From Siphonodentalium dalli (taxonomy: Eukaryota > Mollusca > Scaphopoda > Gadilida > Siphonodentaliidae), in NCBI GenBank assembly GCA_032622095.1, contig CP136066.1:203630978-203694977 (forward strand): a stretch of 64,000 bases of DNA, given 5' to 3'. The position numbers and the translations under genes are program-made. The notes beneath the pieces are model-generated. The model did no database searches. It was not told the origin of the DNA and was given only the letters and a program-made list of their open reading frames with translations. Shown here one piece after another: positions 54,088-64,000 of this stretch (position 1 is the first letter of the stretch; every line of letters starts with the position of its first letter).

Positions 54088-54838
54088 CCCACGCAATTTG
54101 GACAGAGTCTGCCTACAAGCTAACAAAGGAAACCACAGACTACATATTAGTGGCTATAGAAGAAAAGTACAATGCATTGGTCACGTTTATATTCTGCCTA
54201 GAAATATGAAATACATTAGCTGAAATATAATACTTAGAATGCCACATAATAATGCCAATATATATCCAATCAACGTCTTTTATTGTTACATTTGTGGCCA
54301 TATAAAATTTTATGTGTCAACCAGAGGCGAAAATAAATTTGTCAGATGGGAAGAATGGACTTTGTTTCACTTACTCCCCATGCATGCTATAATGGCTGAA
54401 CTGGGAGAGTACAGCCATATCCATGCATTACATAAATACACATAATCTGCCACAGGGAGCCAGGATAATACACTATTTGGTGGTTTGCTTGTTTTTTGGG
54501 TAATTATTAATTATTCTAGCAGTTCTTAGAACATAAAGAGTCAAAAATTTAATCTCACAAATGGTCTATCTCTTCCTAAATATGTTTTATATAGATTCCA
54601 GGGTATAAAATAATATATATATGAGTCGAAGACACCTGTCGAAAATGCTTCTATCAATTAATATTGATTTTATATCGATATTTTATTATATAATGCAATA
54701 ATCAAGTGGGACATATTTTCATTACTATTTTTAGAATTTTTAGATTGAGTTATCCCACGTGCTATGCTCTAAACGAACGCAAGCCATTAAATGTCCCAAA
54801 TTGATCAAAATAAAACTTATTTTAATTGATCGAAGCGT
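54088..54838. other. Intron stretch, nothing recognised
   Basis: No convincing signal; frames at 54239-54445 are short and unfamiliar. Confidence 0.45.
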
Positions 54839-54846
54839 TTCCAGAC

Positions 54847-54976
54847 CAAGCCTTGAAATAGTGTGTCTGTCATTTGCAGAATGAGGTCCCCAGAGGGTGA
54901 ATTTAGTGATGCTACCCCGCATCACTAAATTCACCCTCTGGGAACCTCATTCTGCAAATGACTATTTCAAGGCTTG
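54847..54976. mobile_element. E-family MITE, short
   Basis: CAAGCCTTGAAATAGTGTG to ACTATTTCAAGGCTTG; flanks TTCCAGAC and TTCCAGAT (7/8). The right arm lacks CAGACACA. Confidence 0.92.
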
Positions 54977-55061
54977 TTCCAGATAGGGGTCTTTGATTCA
55001 TATTTGATATTTTCAAAATTGTACATTTTTGAACCAGGCCAGAGAATATATTTGTGGAATG

Positions 55062-55290
55062 AGGACCACAGAGGGTGAATCTAGCCACGCACAGCGGGAT
55101 AGTGTCATCATGAGGACCCCAGAGGGTGAATCTAGCCACGCACAGCGGGATAGTGTCATCATGAGGACCCCAGAGGGTGAATCTAGCCGCGCACAGCGGG
55201 ATAGTGTCATCATGAGGACCCCAGAGGGTGAATCTAGCCGCGCACAGCGGAATAGTGTCATCAAATTCATCCTCTGTGGATCTCGTTCTG
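55062..55290. repeat. 51-bp minisatellite derived from the E arm (4 copies)
   Basis: The unit ATGAGGACCCCAGAGGGTGA, ATCTAGCCACGCACAGCGGG, ATAGTGTCATC is clearly the E left arm and loop. The last unit continues into the inverted E arm (AATTCATCCTCTGTGGATCT). 51 is a multiple of 3, so two frames stay open; not a gene. Confidence 0.92.
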
Positions 55291-55317
55291 CATGGCCTCA
55301 CATCGAGGTTTATATAT

Positions 55318-55479
55318 GTCATCAACGTCGTTTTTTCGGTTGATCTATGAGCGTATAGACCGATCAGTAGACGAATAACATACTGTATAATTCCGCGAAG
55401 CGGATTATACTAAGTATGTTATTCGTCTACTGATCGGTCTATACGCTCATAGATCAACCGAAAAACGACGTTGATGGCT
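55318..55479. mobile_element. Foldback element P3
   Basis: The arm GTCATCAACGTCGTTTTTTC, GGTTGATCTATGAGCGTATA and GACCGATCAGTAGACGAAT is inverted almost perfectly around TTCCGCGAAGCGGA. A very strong hairpin, close to the E-derived minisatellite. Confidence 0.85.
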
Positions 55480-56289
55480 TATAATTACAACTATAACACT
55501 TTATTTTCAGCTATCTACTATCAATCGATCTCAGAAAATTAATTGCCAAAACATGATTTTCCGTTGGTCGATCTCAAAATTTGGTTGATGGGCCGAAAAT
55601 AAATTGGCCGAAATTGTCAACGAGCAACTTCGTCAAGCAAACTTTCAGAAAATAGATATATACGCTTCAACTTCAATTTTCAGCAATGAACAATCCATGA
55701 TAAAAAGAATTAATTGTTTGGCTACGATTTACGTTTAAAATGACTCAACAACAACCCAATAATTATCAACACACAGAGTCGAATCCGCGATCTCCGGTAA
55801 AATTATTATCTCCAGACCAGTCCAGACTCCAGTCCGAGCATGGCCGATGTAATTTGTAAACAAATGCCCTGATCATATCTAATGTGCTCGTGACAAATGT
55901 CATGTCATTAGCATTGTAATAAAGCTGAAAAATGTTAAAAGGGTTGTAATCGGGTAACACATATTTCCAATAAATTTTGCCATGTTGATCTGCCTGATTT
56001 ATGATTTATAAGTTGTGTTCACAGCAGTAACTATACACGTTGTCATAGACGCTTTTTCGAAAATTGGACAAATAAAAAACGCGGCACGAACTTTGAGTGT
56101 TAAATCGATCTTTACAAAAACATGAATACGGCTGAAATGAACAGACATAAGTAAAGTATAGTGTAGATAAGAAGCAGAGACATGGAATATAGACATACTA
56201 CTTGTTCAAATGTTTCTAACATTGAGTTTTCGAGTTGTTTTTTCACTGAAATTCTAATGGAATTCTCGTTCCGCGCTTTCGCGTCATCC
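55480..56289. other. Intron stretch, nothing recognised
   Basis: No coding or repeat structure seen before the LINE fragment. Confidence 0.5.
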
Positions 56290-56338
56290 GGGGACGTCGT
56301 GTGGGGCGACGGTTATAGACTCGCCCAATTTTCTTAAA

Positions 56339-56820
56339 GTGTCACTACGCGATGTGACTCGTCTACTGCAAAGTCTATGCACTGATAGACGCAGGTCACG
56401 CGGTAGCCTCTCGACCATCAAATGCCCGCATTTCGACGAAAACGAAAGTAGTTGTAATTATAAATACCTGAATGGAATGTATAACACGGACCCATGTAAT
56501 TACTTTGTATTCGCCGACTACACAAGGACCAGAGGACATAAACTCAAATTACAAGGGACAAAATACAAAAAGGATATCAGCAAATATTTTTTCACAAATC
56601 GTGTAATTTCTCATTGAAACAGTTTACCTGATTTCGTAGTCGAAAGTGGGTCATTGGAAGATTTCAAGAAAGGCATAGACTCATATTGCAATGCCGGTAA
56701 ATACAGCCATGATTTTGAAGACCAGTGACATTTAATTTCATTTCTGATGTATGATATTTAACTGATCCGGGACAAAGAGCCAGAGGCTCTTCAGATAGAT
56801 ATAGATTCCTGCAGGTGGTG
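56339..56820 (+). mobile_element. LINE 3' end: C-terminus of a CR1/Jockey-like ORF2 plus 3' UTR
   Basis: The frame has YLNGMYNTDPCNYFVFADYT, TRGHKLKL, KKDISKYFFTNRVISH, then TGA at 56615, then NSLPDFVVESGSLEDFKKGI and DSY, ending at 56728. The family pattern is TRGH-x-x-K-L, YFF-x-x-R-V-x-x-x-WNSLP-x-x-VV, FK-x-x-LD, so the in-frame TGA stands where Trp (TGG) is expected. The 3' part has the hairpin GAGCCAGAGGCTC. It is 5'-truncated, in antisense to CPSF2, and dead. Confidence 0.85.
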
Positions 56821-57548
56821 TACTAATTTACACACTTAAGTATTTTTATGTGTAGGTCCATTTAAACTTTCCACATCCTGACATAGCTCAGGCATGGATT
56901 GAACCATCTTAAATCGACCAATTATCTTGTTGATTAGATGCCTAACTAGCTTGCGAACAAAGCAATTATTTGGTACTATAAGATATTGAATGTTGGTGTG
57001 TAATGAATACAAAACCACACATGCAAGTGAAGGAGGTAAATTTTATCACACTCATTTGTTATGCCCCAAATTACAACTAATGATCCGTTGCTTGAGTCTG
57101 ATGGTTCTCAGTGTAATGTGTCACTGCAAAAACTTGTGTGATAATGTACAACATATTCACACAGCCTGTGTTGTTTTCTCTATCCTATTATAATAATAAT
57201 AATATTGTTGGGCTTAATATAGCACTTAACAGATTGCTTGTTCCAAACCACTCTTAAAACAATAAACTATTTTCGCAGTCATTAGTACAAGCCAACCAAT
57301 AAACTGACTTTTCTTCAAGTACACTGTGGCAGTTTGATCAGAACATGTTCTGATAGTGATTGGTATGACAAACTGACTGACATCTGTTTAACACTTACAT
57401 AACATGAGGTCATAGTAGTATGAATTATCTTATCAAATGATTGATAACTGTTTAACAACTACATAATGTGAGGTCATAGAGGTATGAATTATCTTATCAA
57501 ATGATGCAACTGAGTGGGAGGTTCAAGCATCACAGAAAATCATTTTGT
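56821..57548. other. Intron stretch; short local repeat only
   Basis: AATTATCTTATCAAATGATTG and ATGTGAGGTCATAG occur twice near 57400-57510. The minus frame at 56836-57018 is not recognised. Confidence 0.45.
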
Positions 57549-57940
57549 TTAACCCTTTACCCAACAGAACGGCCCTGTGCCAATGCATTCTCTTATATAT
57601 GCGAGTCGACCATAGGTCGCCTCGCATATATAAGAGAATGCATTGCCTTAACACATTAAAAATTATAAAATTGTTAAAGAATGTAAGAAAAAAAATGGTA
57701 AAAAAAGATTTTTTTTAGGCCAATGCATTCTCTTATATATGCGAGGCGACCTATGGTCGACTCGCATATATAAGAGAATGCATTGGAACAGGGCATAACT
57801 GTAACCATCACAATGTGGTCAATGAGCCGGTTCCAATGATATCCATATTTGTATGGTTCTATTGAGACAGACCGAAGATATTTTAGACTGTTGCAGCTTT
57901 ATTTGGCCGTTTTTGGCCGGTTTGTTGGGTAAAGGGTTAA
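57549..57940 (+). mobile_element. TTAA MITE, family A
   Basis: Full length, short arm left; GCATTGCCTTAACAC and GGAACAGGG are private variants. Confidence 0.92.
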
Positions 57941-58130
57941 TGCTCTCAGACAATATGGCACAGGGCATAACTGTAACCATCACAATGTGGTCAATGAGCC
58001 GGTTCCAATGATATCCATATTTGTATGGTTCTATTGAGACAGACCGAAGATATTTTAGACTGTTGCAGCTTTATTTGGCCGTTTTTGGCCGGTTTGTTGG
58101 GTAAAGGGTTAATGCTCTCAGACAATATGC
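57941..58130. repeat. Tandem duplication of the A right end
   Basis: TGCTCTCAGACAATATG after the A element is followed by a second GGCACAGGGCATAACTGTAA to GTAAAGGGTTAA and again TGCTCTCAGACAATATG. The two copies look identical over about 155 bp, so the event is recent. Confidence 0.93.
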
Positions 58131-58198
58131 CTTTGAACCCTGGCTCCCCACAACGATCCACACCCTGACCATGGGCTCCCAGTGGTATTTTTTGATAT

Positions 58199-58905
58199 TG
58201 TGGCCAGTGTTTAGGCGTATGGTGTTGTGTATGTTCAAGTGGAGTCACATGTCTGAAACTTTAGAGCTATGATCCCCATGGACCACTGATTATTTTACGA
58301 TCTGGTTACATTGCCACATGGTCACTCCTTGGTAACGGTTGCTAGGCAACTACCCGATATTGAAAGTAAAATACAATTATTGCTTTTATCGTCGTAATTC
58401 AGCCCAGGGAAATGGCGTTTTTGATGCAGTCGACACCCTATTGTGAAATTTGAGATATATCTGGCCAGAAGTGTGATCCTAACTTTTATTTAAGGGTAGC
58501 AACGGTTGCTAAGCAAATATCCCAAATGATCGAATGAGACCATTGCCCTGTGTATTCAATTGTAGTATGCCCCAATTTAGACATTCCTTGGAATGGACAT
58601 GTTGATGGTTATGTTCAAATGGTGCTACATGTCTGAAACTTTACAGGTATGTTCCCATGGGTCACTGTGTATTTTTGTGAGATTGGTATACTTTGCCACA
58701 CGATCACTCTCTGGTAACGGTTCCTATGCAACTACCTGAACTGAAAGTATTATGCAATTATAGCTTATAGCGTCGTATAATTCCGCACTAAGAAACTGCG
58801 TTTTCTATGCAGTCAATACTCTATTGTGAAATTTGAGATACATCAGGTCAGAAGAGTGAACCTAACTTGTATTTAACGTATCAATGGTTGCTAAGCATAT
58901 ACCCA
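58199..58905. repeat. V repeat: two 381-bp tandem units with GTTGCTAGGCAAC-like motifs
   Basis: ACATGTCTGAAACTTTA occurs at 58247 and 58628; CACTCCTTGGTAACGGTTG, TGCAGTCGACACCCTATTG and GTAGCAACGGTTGCTAAGC have matching partners. Related motifs occur in the N element. No coding sequence recognised. Confidence 0.75.
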
Positions 58906-58949
58906 TGATCTGCTGTGGTTAAGGAGTCGATTATTTATGGCATAATGTA
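58901..58949. mobile_element. D-family right-end fragment
   Basis: ACCCATGATCTGCTGTGGTT, AAGGAGTCGATTATTTATGG, CATAATG. Confidence 0.75.
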
Positions 58950-59404
58950 TTTACAATCAATATGTTTATTAATGTGAAGTAAAAGAGAATGGTTGTTTTT
59001 ATCGGATTGCAGTTCTGTAAAATGATTTCTGCTTTTACTGAGATTTGTACCTTTCACACGCACACCACGAAAAATCAATGAGAAATTTGTCAACAGCACG
59101 GAAACATTCATAAAATATTCAAGAGAGGTTCCCAGTTTACCAACAAATTAGACTTTTATTCTAATCGAGCACCAGTTAGGCTGACATTCCTAATATCTAC
59201 AAGCTTATAGCAAATGCTCCAGCCATTTATCAATGCAATCAAGTGAGATCGAGTTACATTACCCAAGAGAAGGAACGTCGCCTTATAGGAGTGAACTGTG
59301 AAATAATGTCTCTGGTCATGGAATCAGTAATTTACAGATATGGAAGGCGTTCACTGTGGGTGAAGCTGAAAAATAATACAAAGCTTGTATGAAAACAAGA
59401 AGTT
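58950..59404. other. Intron stretch, nothing recognised
   Basis: ATATGGAAGGCGTTCACTGT at 59339 resembles ATATGGAAGGCGTTTGTGGT at 26635; otherwise no signal. Confidence 0.4.
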
Positions 59405-59530
59405 GCACATCGGGTGCTGGGATATAACCCCATGGTGCACCTCAGGTGCTGGGATACCCACATGGTGTATCTCGGGTGCTGGGATACCCACATGGTGCAT
59501 CTCGGGTGCTGGGATACCCCCATGGTGCAC
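59405..59530. repeat. 30-bp minisatellite, 4 copies
   Basis: GGGTGCTGGGATACCCACAT plus GGTGCATCTC. The 30-bp period keeps frames open on both strands. Confidence 0.9.
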
Positions 59531-59618
59531 CTCGGGCAGCCTAGAGGTTTCACATTGGGAGATGTCACTTTGGTTATTAGGGAGAAGTGGACTGTTATCA
59601 GGGAGAAATAACAATGGC

Positions 59619-60018
59619 TTAACCCTTTACCCAACAAACCGGCCAAAACCGGCCAAATAAAGCTTCAACAGCCTAAAATATCTTCGGTCTGTCTCAATAG
59701 AACCATACAAATATGGATATCATTCGAACCGGCTCCTTGACCACATTGTGATAGTTACAGTTATGCCCTGTGCCAATGCATTCTCTTATATATGCGAGTC
59801 GACCATAGGTCGCCTCGCATATATAAGAGAATGCATTGGCCTAAAAAAAATCTTTTTTTAACACTTTTTACCATTTTTTCTTACATTCTTTAACAATTTT
59901 ATAATTTTTAATGTGTTAAGCCAATGCATTCTCTTATATATGCGAGGCGACCTATGGTCGACTCGCATATATAAGAGAATGCATTGGCACAGGGCCCTTC
60001 TGTTGGGTAAAGGGTTAA
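59619..60018 (-). mobile_element. TTAA MITE, family A
   Basis: Long arm left, full length; S-cassette pieces lie on both sides (59575-59610, 60019-60060), so it is inserted in S. Confidence 0.92.
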
Positions 60019-60275
60019 GTTCAATTTACATCCCAACATCATCCTTCTATGATCCAATAAGTATTATGTAGAACAAGTACATTTTATTGCATAAATTTGC
60101 AGTGCAAAGACACCCAATCATAGTGATTGTTATCTGTATTTTAGAGTTATTGTTCTTTGCTGTTACAGTTTTTATTTACAAACAAGGATTTCAAATATTT
60201 CTTTACTATGAACATGAATAAGCTGGTAGAATAGAATAAACGGGGAATCTAATGGTTGTCACTCAGATTCTTGTA

Positions 60276-60373
60276 TTAACCCTTTGAGTGCCAGGGGCCG
60301 ATCTCATCGGCCCTAAACCTACAAAATAAGTCTGTTAAAGAATATAAGAATAAATTATTAAAATTGTAAAAAA

Positions 60374-60408
<35 letters not shown>

Positions 60409-60531
60409 TTAAGCCAATGCATTCTCTTATATATGCAAGGCGACCTATGGTCGACTCGCATATATAAGAGAATGAATTGGCACAGGGTATATGGGTTGAT
60501 ACCAAAATCGACCTGGCACTCAAAGGGTTAA
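60276..60531. mobile_element. TTAA MITE, family C, with long A run
   Basis: TTAACCCTTTGAGTGCCAGG, GGGCCGATCTCATCGGCCC, an A run of about 29, one hairpin module, CACAGGGTATATGGG and CCTGGCACTCAAAGGGTTAA. Confidence 0.93.
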
Positions 60532-60794
60532 TCAATACAATTCTTTATTTATAGACAATCAAATAAATGTTTGTTCCGCATGCATGCAGGCCTCGATCGT
60601 CTCTCTCTAATTTTTGGCACAAGACACCAGCGTCATTAACTTCACCTTCTTGAGAAATCATTCTGCAAATATCCAGCATTATATTCTCAGACCTGGTATT
60701 AAATGAGTTCTACTCTAAAAGTGCAGGTAATCAGGTTATCATTATATTCCCCCATTTCAAGCCTGTGCCCAAAATATGGAATGTGCCCCAAATA

Positions 60795-61010
60795 CAGTAA
60801 ATAAATTGACTCCTTAACCACAGCCGAATTATGGGTAAATTTTCAGAATTTAGTCAGAAATATGGCTTGTTGCCATTCATCGGAAAGCTCTCTCACAGCA
60901 GAATTATGGGTAACTTTTCAGGATTTAGTTGGAAATATGGCTTGTTGCCATTCATTGGAAAGCTCTCAATTCTGCTGTGGTTGAGGAGCCGATTATTTAG
61001 GCCATTACTG
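60795..61010. mobile_element. D-family MITE, arms rearranged
   Basis: CAGTAAATAAATTGACTCC to GCCATTACTG; the left arm is doubled (two GGATTTAG/GGCTTGTTGCCATTCAT pieces) and the right arm is reduced to its outer 45 bases. Confidence 0.85.
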
Positions 61011-61703
61011 TAAACATGATACTGGAATATATAGCACTGAGAAATATTTGACTATACTGAAATGCTTCCATAGAAGATGATTTTAATGAAAAATTATCCT
61101 CCAATTGATCATTCTCAGAAATCTAAAGCAAGTATTTCAAGTTTTCTGTCTAAATTAAAAAATTTGTCCTCCTGCCTGCTCAATTTTTCATATATAAAAT
61201 CATTGATATGACAATTATTTAATTCTGTTAAATATCACGGAATGAACCATATGGCTCGCCCTGAAGTGCCCAAATTATACTAATATAAAGGCCTTCAGGA
61301 AATAAACTGCGTTATGATTCATTCTATACAGAACTGTCAGCAGACAAAAGTCCAGACTTTGTAAATCTCCGAGGATTCCACACAATTATATCTGCCTTTG
61401 TGATAGATTGGAGAAATATGTGGTCGGCATTTCAGCTTTGGCACCCGAGGTGTGTACAAATTATCAGTGCCCCCAAACCCCAGCTGGGTGAATCTGTAAG
61501 CTGAGATCCAAGCATGGTGCCCATCCTATCCCAGCTGTGACCAATTCATCAAGTATTCATTGGATAAAGATTGTTTTTTCGGTCAGCTCCCATGACAAAG
61601 TCGATTAAGCTCTGTCCATTTCATCTAATACATCATTTAGTGTCCACTACAGATAACCTAAGATTAAATCTACCCTGCTTTCCTGTTATTTCCGTTTCCT
61701 CGA
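61011..61703. other. Intron stretch, nothing recognised
   Basis: No repeat or coding signal I can support. Confidence 0.5.
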
Positions 61704-61948
61704 TTAACCCTTTGAGTGCCAGGAGCCGATCTCATCGGCCCTAAACCTACAAAATAAGTCTGTTAAAGAATATAAGAATAAATTATTAAAATTGTAAAAT
61801 AAAAAAAAAATAAAAAAATAAATTATTAGGCCAATGCATTCTCTTATATATGCGAGGCGACCTATGGTCGACTCGCATATATAAGAGAATGCATTGGCAC
61901 AGGGTATATGGGTTGATACAAAAATCGACCTGGCACTCAAAGGATTAA
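61704..61948. mobile_element. TTAA MITE, family C
   Basis: TTAACCCTTTGAGTGCCAGG to CCTGGCACTCAAAGGATTAA, one hairpin module, A-rich spacer. Its right TTAA runs straight into the T element. Confidence 0.93.
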
Positions 61949-62067
61949 GGCCCCCGCACACTTTAGCCATCGAGCTTAGCACTGTTGCTCGCGAGCCCGA
62001 TTGCTCAAGCCTGCAGGGTGATTTTTCTGAACAATCAGGCTCGCAAGCAATCGGACTCGCATATCAA

Positions 62068-62187
62068 CCAGAGGATGAATTTAGTGATGCTAGCCTGCTG
62101 TGTGGGTAGTACATTGTATCACTAAATTCACCTTCTAGCTAGGGACCTCATTCTGCAATTGTCAGACACACTTTTTCCAGGATTGCC
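62068..62187. mobile_element. E-family MITE, decayed
   Basis: ACCAGAGGATGAATTTAGTG to CAGACACACTTTTTCCAGG; the left terminus is absent and the right arm has an extra CTAG. Confidence 0.75.
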
Positions 62188-62217
62188 CACAACCATCAGT
62201 AAATAATCTCGGCATTT

Positions 62218-63298
62218 TAACTTTTACAGACTTTATACTGTAGATTACGGCCAATTTTACGGACTTTATACCGTAGATTACAGTCAATTTTAAGGACTTT
62301 ATACCGTAGATTAGTCAATTTTACAGACTTTATACCGTAGATTACGGCCAATTTTACGGACTTTATACCGTAGATTACGGCCAATTTTACGGACTTTATA
62401 CTGTAGATTACAATCAATTTTACGGACTTTATACCGTAGATTACAATCAATTTTACGGACTTTATACCGTAGATTATAGTTAATTTTACAGACTTTATAC
62501 TGTAGATTACGGCCAATTTTACGGACTTTATACCGTAGATTACAATCAATTTTACGGACTTTATACCGTAGATTACAATCAATTTTACGGACTTTATACT
62601 GTAGATTACAATCAATTTTACGGACTTTATACTGTAGATTACAATCAATTTTACGGACTTTATACAGTAGATAACAGTCAATGTTACGGACTTTATACTG
62701 TAGATTACGGCCAATTTTACTGACTTTATACCGTAGATTACGGCCAATTTTACGGACTTTATACCGTAGATTACAATCAATTTTACGGACTTTATACTGT
62801 AGATTACAATCAATTTTACGGACTTAATACCGTAGATTACAGTCAATTTTACGGACTTTATACCGTAGATTACAACCAATTTTACTGACTTTATACCGTA
62901 GATTGCGGCCAATTATACAGACTTTATACCGTAGATTACAATCAATTTTACGGACTTTATACCGTAGATTACAATCAATTTTACGGACTTTATACCGTAT
63001 ATTAGTCAATTTTACAGACTTTATACCGTACATTACGGCCAATTTTACTGACTTTATACCATAGATTACGGCCAATTTTACGGACTTTATACCAAGATTA
63101 CAATCAATTTTACGGACTTTATACCGTAGATTACAATAAATTTTACGGACTTGATACCGTAGATTACAGTCAATTTTACAGACTTTGTACCGTAGATTAC
63201 AGCTAATTTCACAGACTTTATACTGTAGATAACAGTCAATTTTACAGACTTATACCGTAGAATACAGTCAATTTTTCAGACTTGATACCGTAGATAGT
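62218..63298. repeat. 33-bp satellite, about 32 units
   Basis: The unit TTTTACGGACTTTATACCGT plus AGATTACAATCAA varies mainly at ACGG/ACAG/ACTG, ACCG/ACTG and ACAATCAA/ACGGCCAA/ACAGTCAA. Nearby, 63845-63910 repeats the entry sequence (ACAACCATCAGTAAATAATC) and half a unit (GATACCGTAGATTACAG). The 33-bp period explains the 231-codon minus frame. Confidence 0.95.
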
Positions 63299-63540
63299 TG
63301 AGGAAGGCATAGAAAGACCCTCCCCCATTATTGAAAATAAATCTGGCACGTCGGTGGGTGGTCCCAATGGGGTGGGGCAGGTGTGACTTTCTCAGTTTAT
63401 GGTGATAGTATTAAAGTCACATGATATTCGTAGAGTGCTGAGTCGCATTGCTCAAGTCTGTGGGGAACACGACCCGCGAGCAATCAGCCTCGTGAGTCCG
63501 ATTGCTAACCTTGATTGCTTAAGTCTGCGGGGGCCTTTAA

Positions 63541-64000
63541 AAGTAAAATACTACAGAAAATTCTAGAATATTCTTGCTTTGTTCACGTTCGATATTCAAA
63601 TCTAAAATGTATACCTCAGGTACAACATGAATAAACAGGAAAAACAATTTAAAATCAGTGAAATTTACAAATTATTTTTCTAGAAAAAACATGAATAAAC
63701 AAGAATGTTGTGACTTTGCAATAAATTAGAAAAGAATAAACCTTGAATAATCTGGAATATTAAATTTTCGCAAAATATGAAACTCGAATAAGCATGTATA
63801 TTTAATTTTGGCCTCACTATGAGTATATAAATCACACAGATCATCCCACAACCATCAGTAAATAATCTTGGTACTTAATATGACAGACATGATACCGTAG
63901 ATTACAGTGCCATAATGTATCATTTACATCAGGTTAACTGATCTGCGCAGCCCAAACTACCAATTTTGGAGAAAGTCACTGGACAACAAGAAATTATTCG
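63541..64000. other. Right edge, nothing recognised except a satellite echo
   Basis: Apart from the partial unit at 63845-63910, no signal was seen. Confidence 0.45.

Larger units (their letters stand above)
61945..63540. mobile_element. T element: inverted ends TTAAGGCCCCCGCA, containing E and satellite
   Basis: TTAAGGCCCCCGCA at the left and TGCGGGGGCCTTTAA at the right. Subterminal parts hold repeated GATTGCTCAAG, GCAATCGGACTCG and CGAGCAATCAGCC. Inside are an E copy and the 33-bp satellite. Whether the ends belong to one mobile unit is inferred from the inversion. Confidence 0.55.

Noticed and set aside
54912-55343. Frames with repeated MRTPEGESSHAQRDSVI
   Set aside because: 51-bp E-derived minisatellite; open on both strands.
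56836-57018. 60-codon minus frame (NNCFVRKLVRHLINKIIGRF) as a host exon
   Set aside because: Not a CPSF100 segment and no splice sites in the right places; function unknown.
62217-63075. 231-codon minus-strand frame with repeated IYGIKSVKL
   Set aside because: Product of the 33-bp satellite.

Overview
This is animal nuclear DNA: AT-rich, with spliced coding exons, a LINE fragment, a tRNA-derived SINE and a very dense load of short inverted-repeat transposons. The set of repeats looks like a marine lophotrochozoan, perhaps a bivalve mollusc. That is inference from repeat style; no species can be fixed from the sequence.

The only host gene I recognise is CPSF2 (CPSF100, a subunit of the pre-mRNA cleavage and polyadenylation machinery), on the minus strand. 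Four internal exons are seen at 52786-52953, 26180-26286, 7874-7979 and 4824-4927. Their splice phases fit exactly (0, 2/1, 0) and the joined reading follows the CPSF100 family without a visible gap. The introns between them are 26499, 18200 and 2946 bp. The 5' exons lie to the right of the window and the 3' exons to the left.

Nearly everything else is intronic mobile DNA. Main families, with letters used only here: (A, B, C, K, L, N, U) elements bounded by TTAA, piggyBac-like, mostly starting TTAACCCTTT; A, B and C share an inner hairpin module built on GCCAATGCATTCTC and TATATAAG. (D) a foldback MITE with CAGTAATGCCC ends and TA target sites, Tc1/mariner-like. (E) a foldback MITE with CAAGCCTTGA ends and 8-bp target duplications, hAT-like. 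(G) an element with tandem CCAAGATGGC units. (I) an element with TGTCCCCCGAAA ends. (M) a Mutator-like element with a 68-bp perfect TIR. There are also six or seven larger hAT derivatives, three of which keep only a BED-type zinc finger.

Layout: 1-4.8 kb is G with a nested hAT, then H and B. 4.8-8 kb holds two CPSF2 exons with MITEs close to their splice sites. 8-14.8 kb is nested MITEs, a SINE and M. 14.8-20.4 kb is a threefold segmental duplication, each copy ending in a 57-bp satellite block. 20.4-52.7 kb is an intronic MITE field with one exon at 26.2 kb and several minisatellites. 52.8 kb is the most upstream exon. 53-64 kb holds E, a LINE 3' end, A and C copies and a 33-bp satellite of about 32 units. 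Long open frames at 15988-16623, 17822-18115, 19314-20459 and 62217-63075 come from satellites whose unit length is a multiple of three, and are not genes.

Two kinds of signal stand out. First, MITEs sit 6, 14, 29 and 71 nt from the four CPSF2 splice donors and about 20 nt from one acceptor. Second, several MITE families with different ends share one hairpin module, and MITE arms have been turned into minisatellites and duplication breakpoints. Several insertions can be proved inside the window, because a repeat copy without the insertion is also present.
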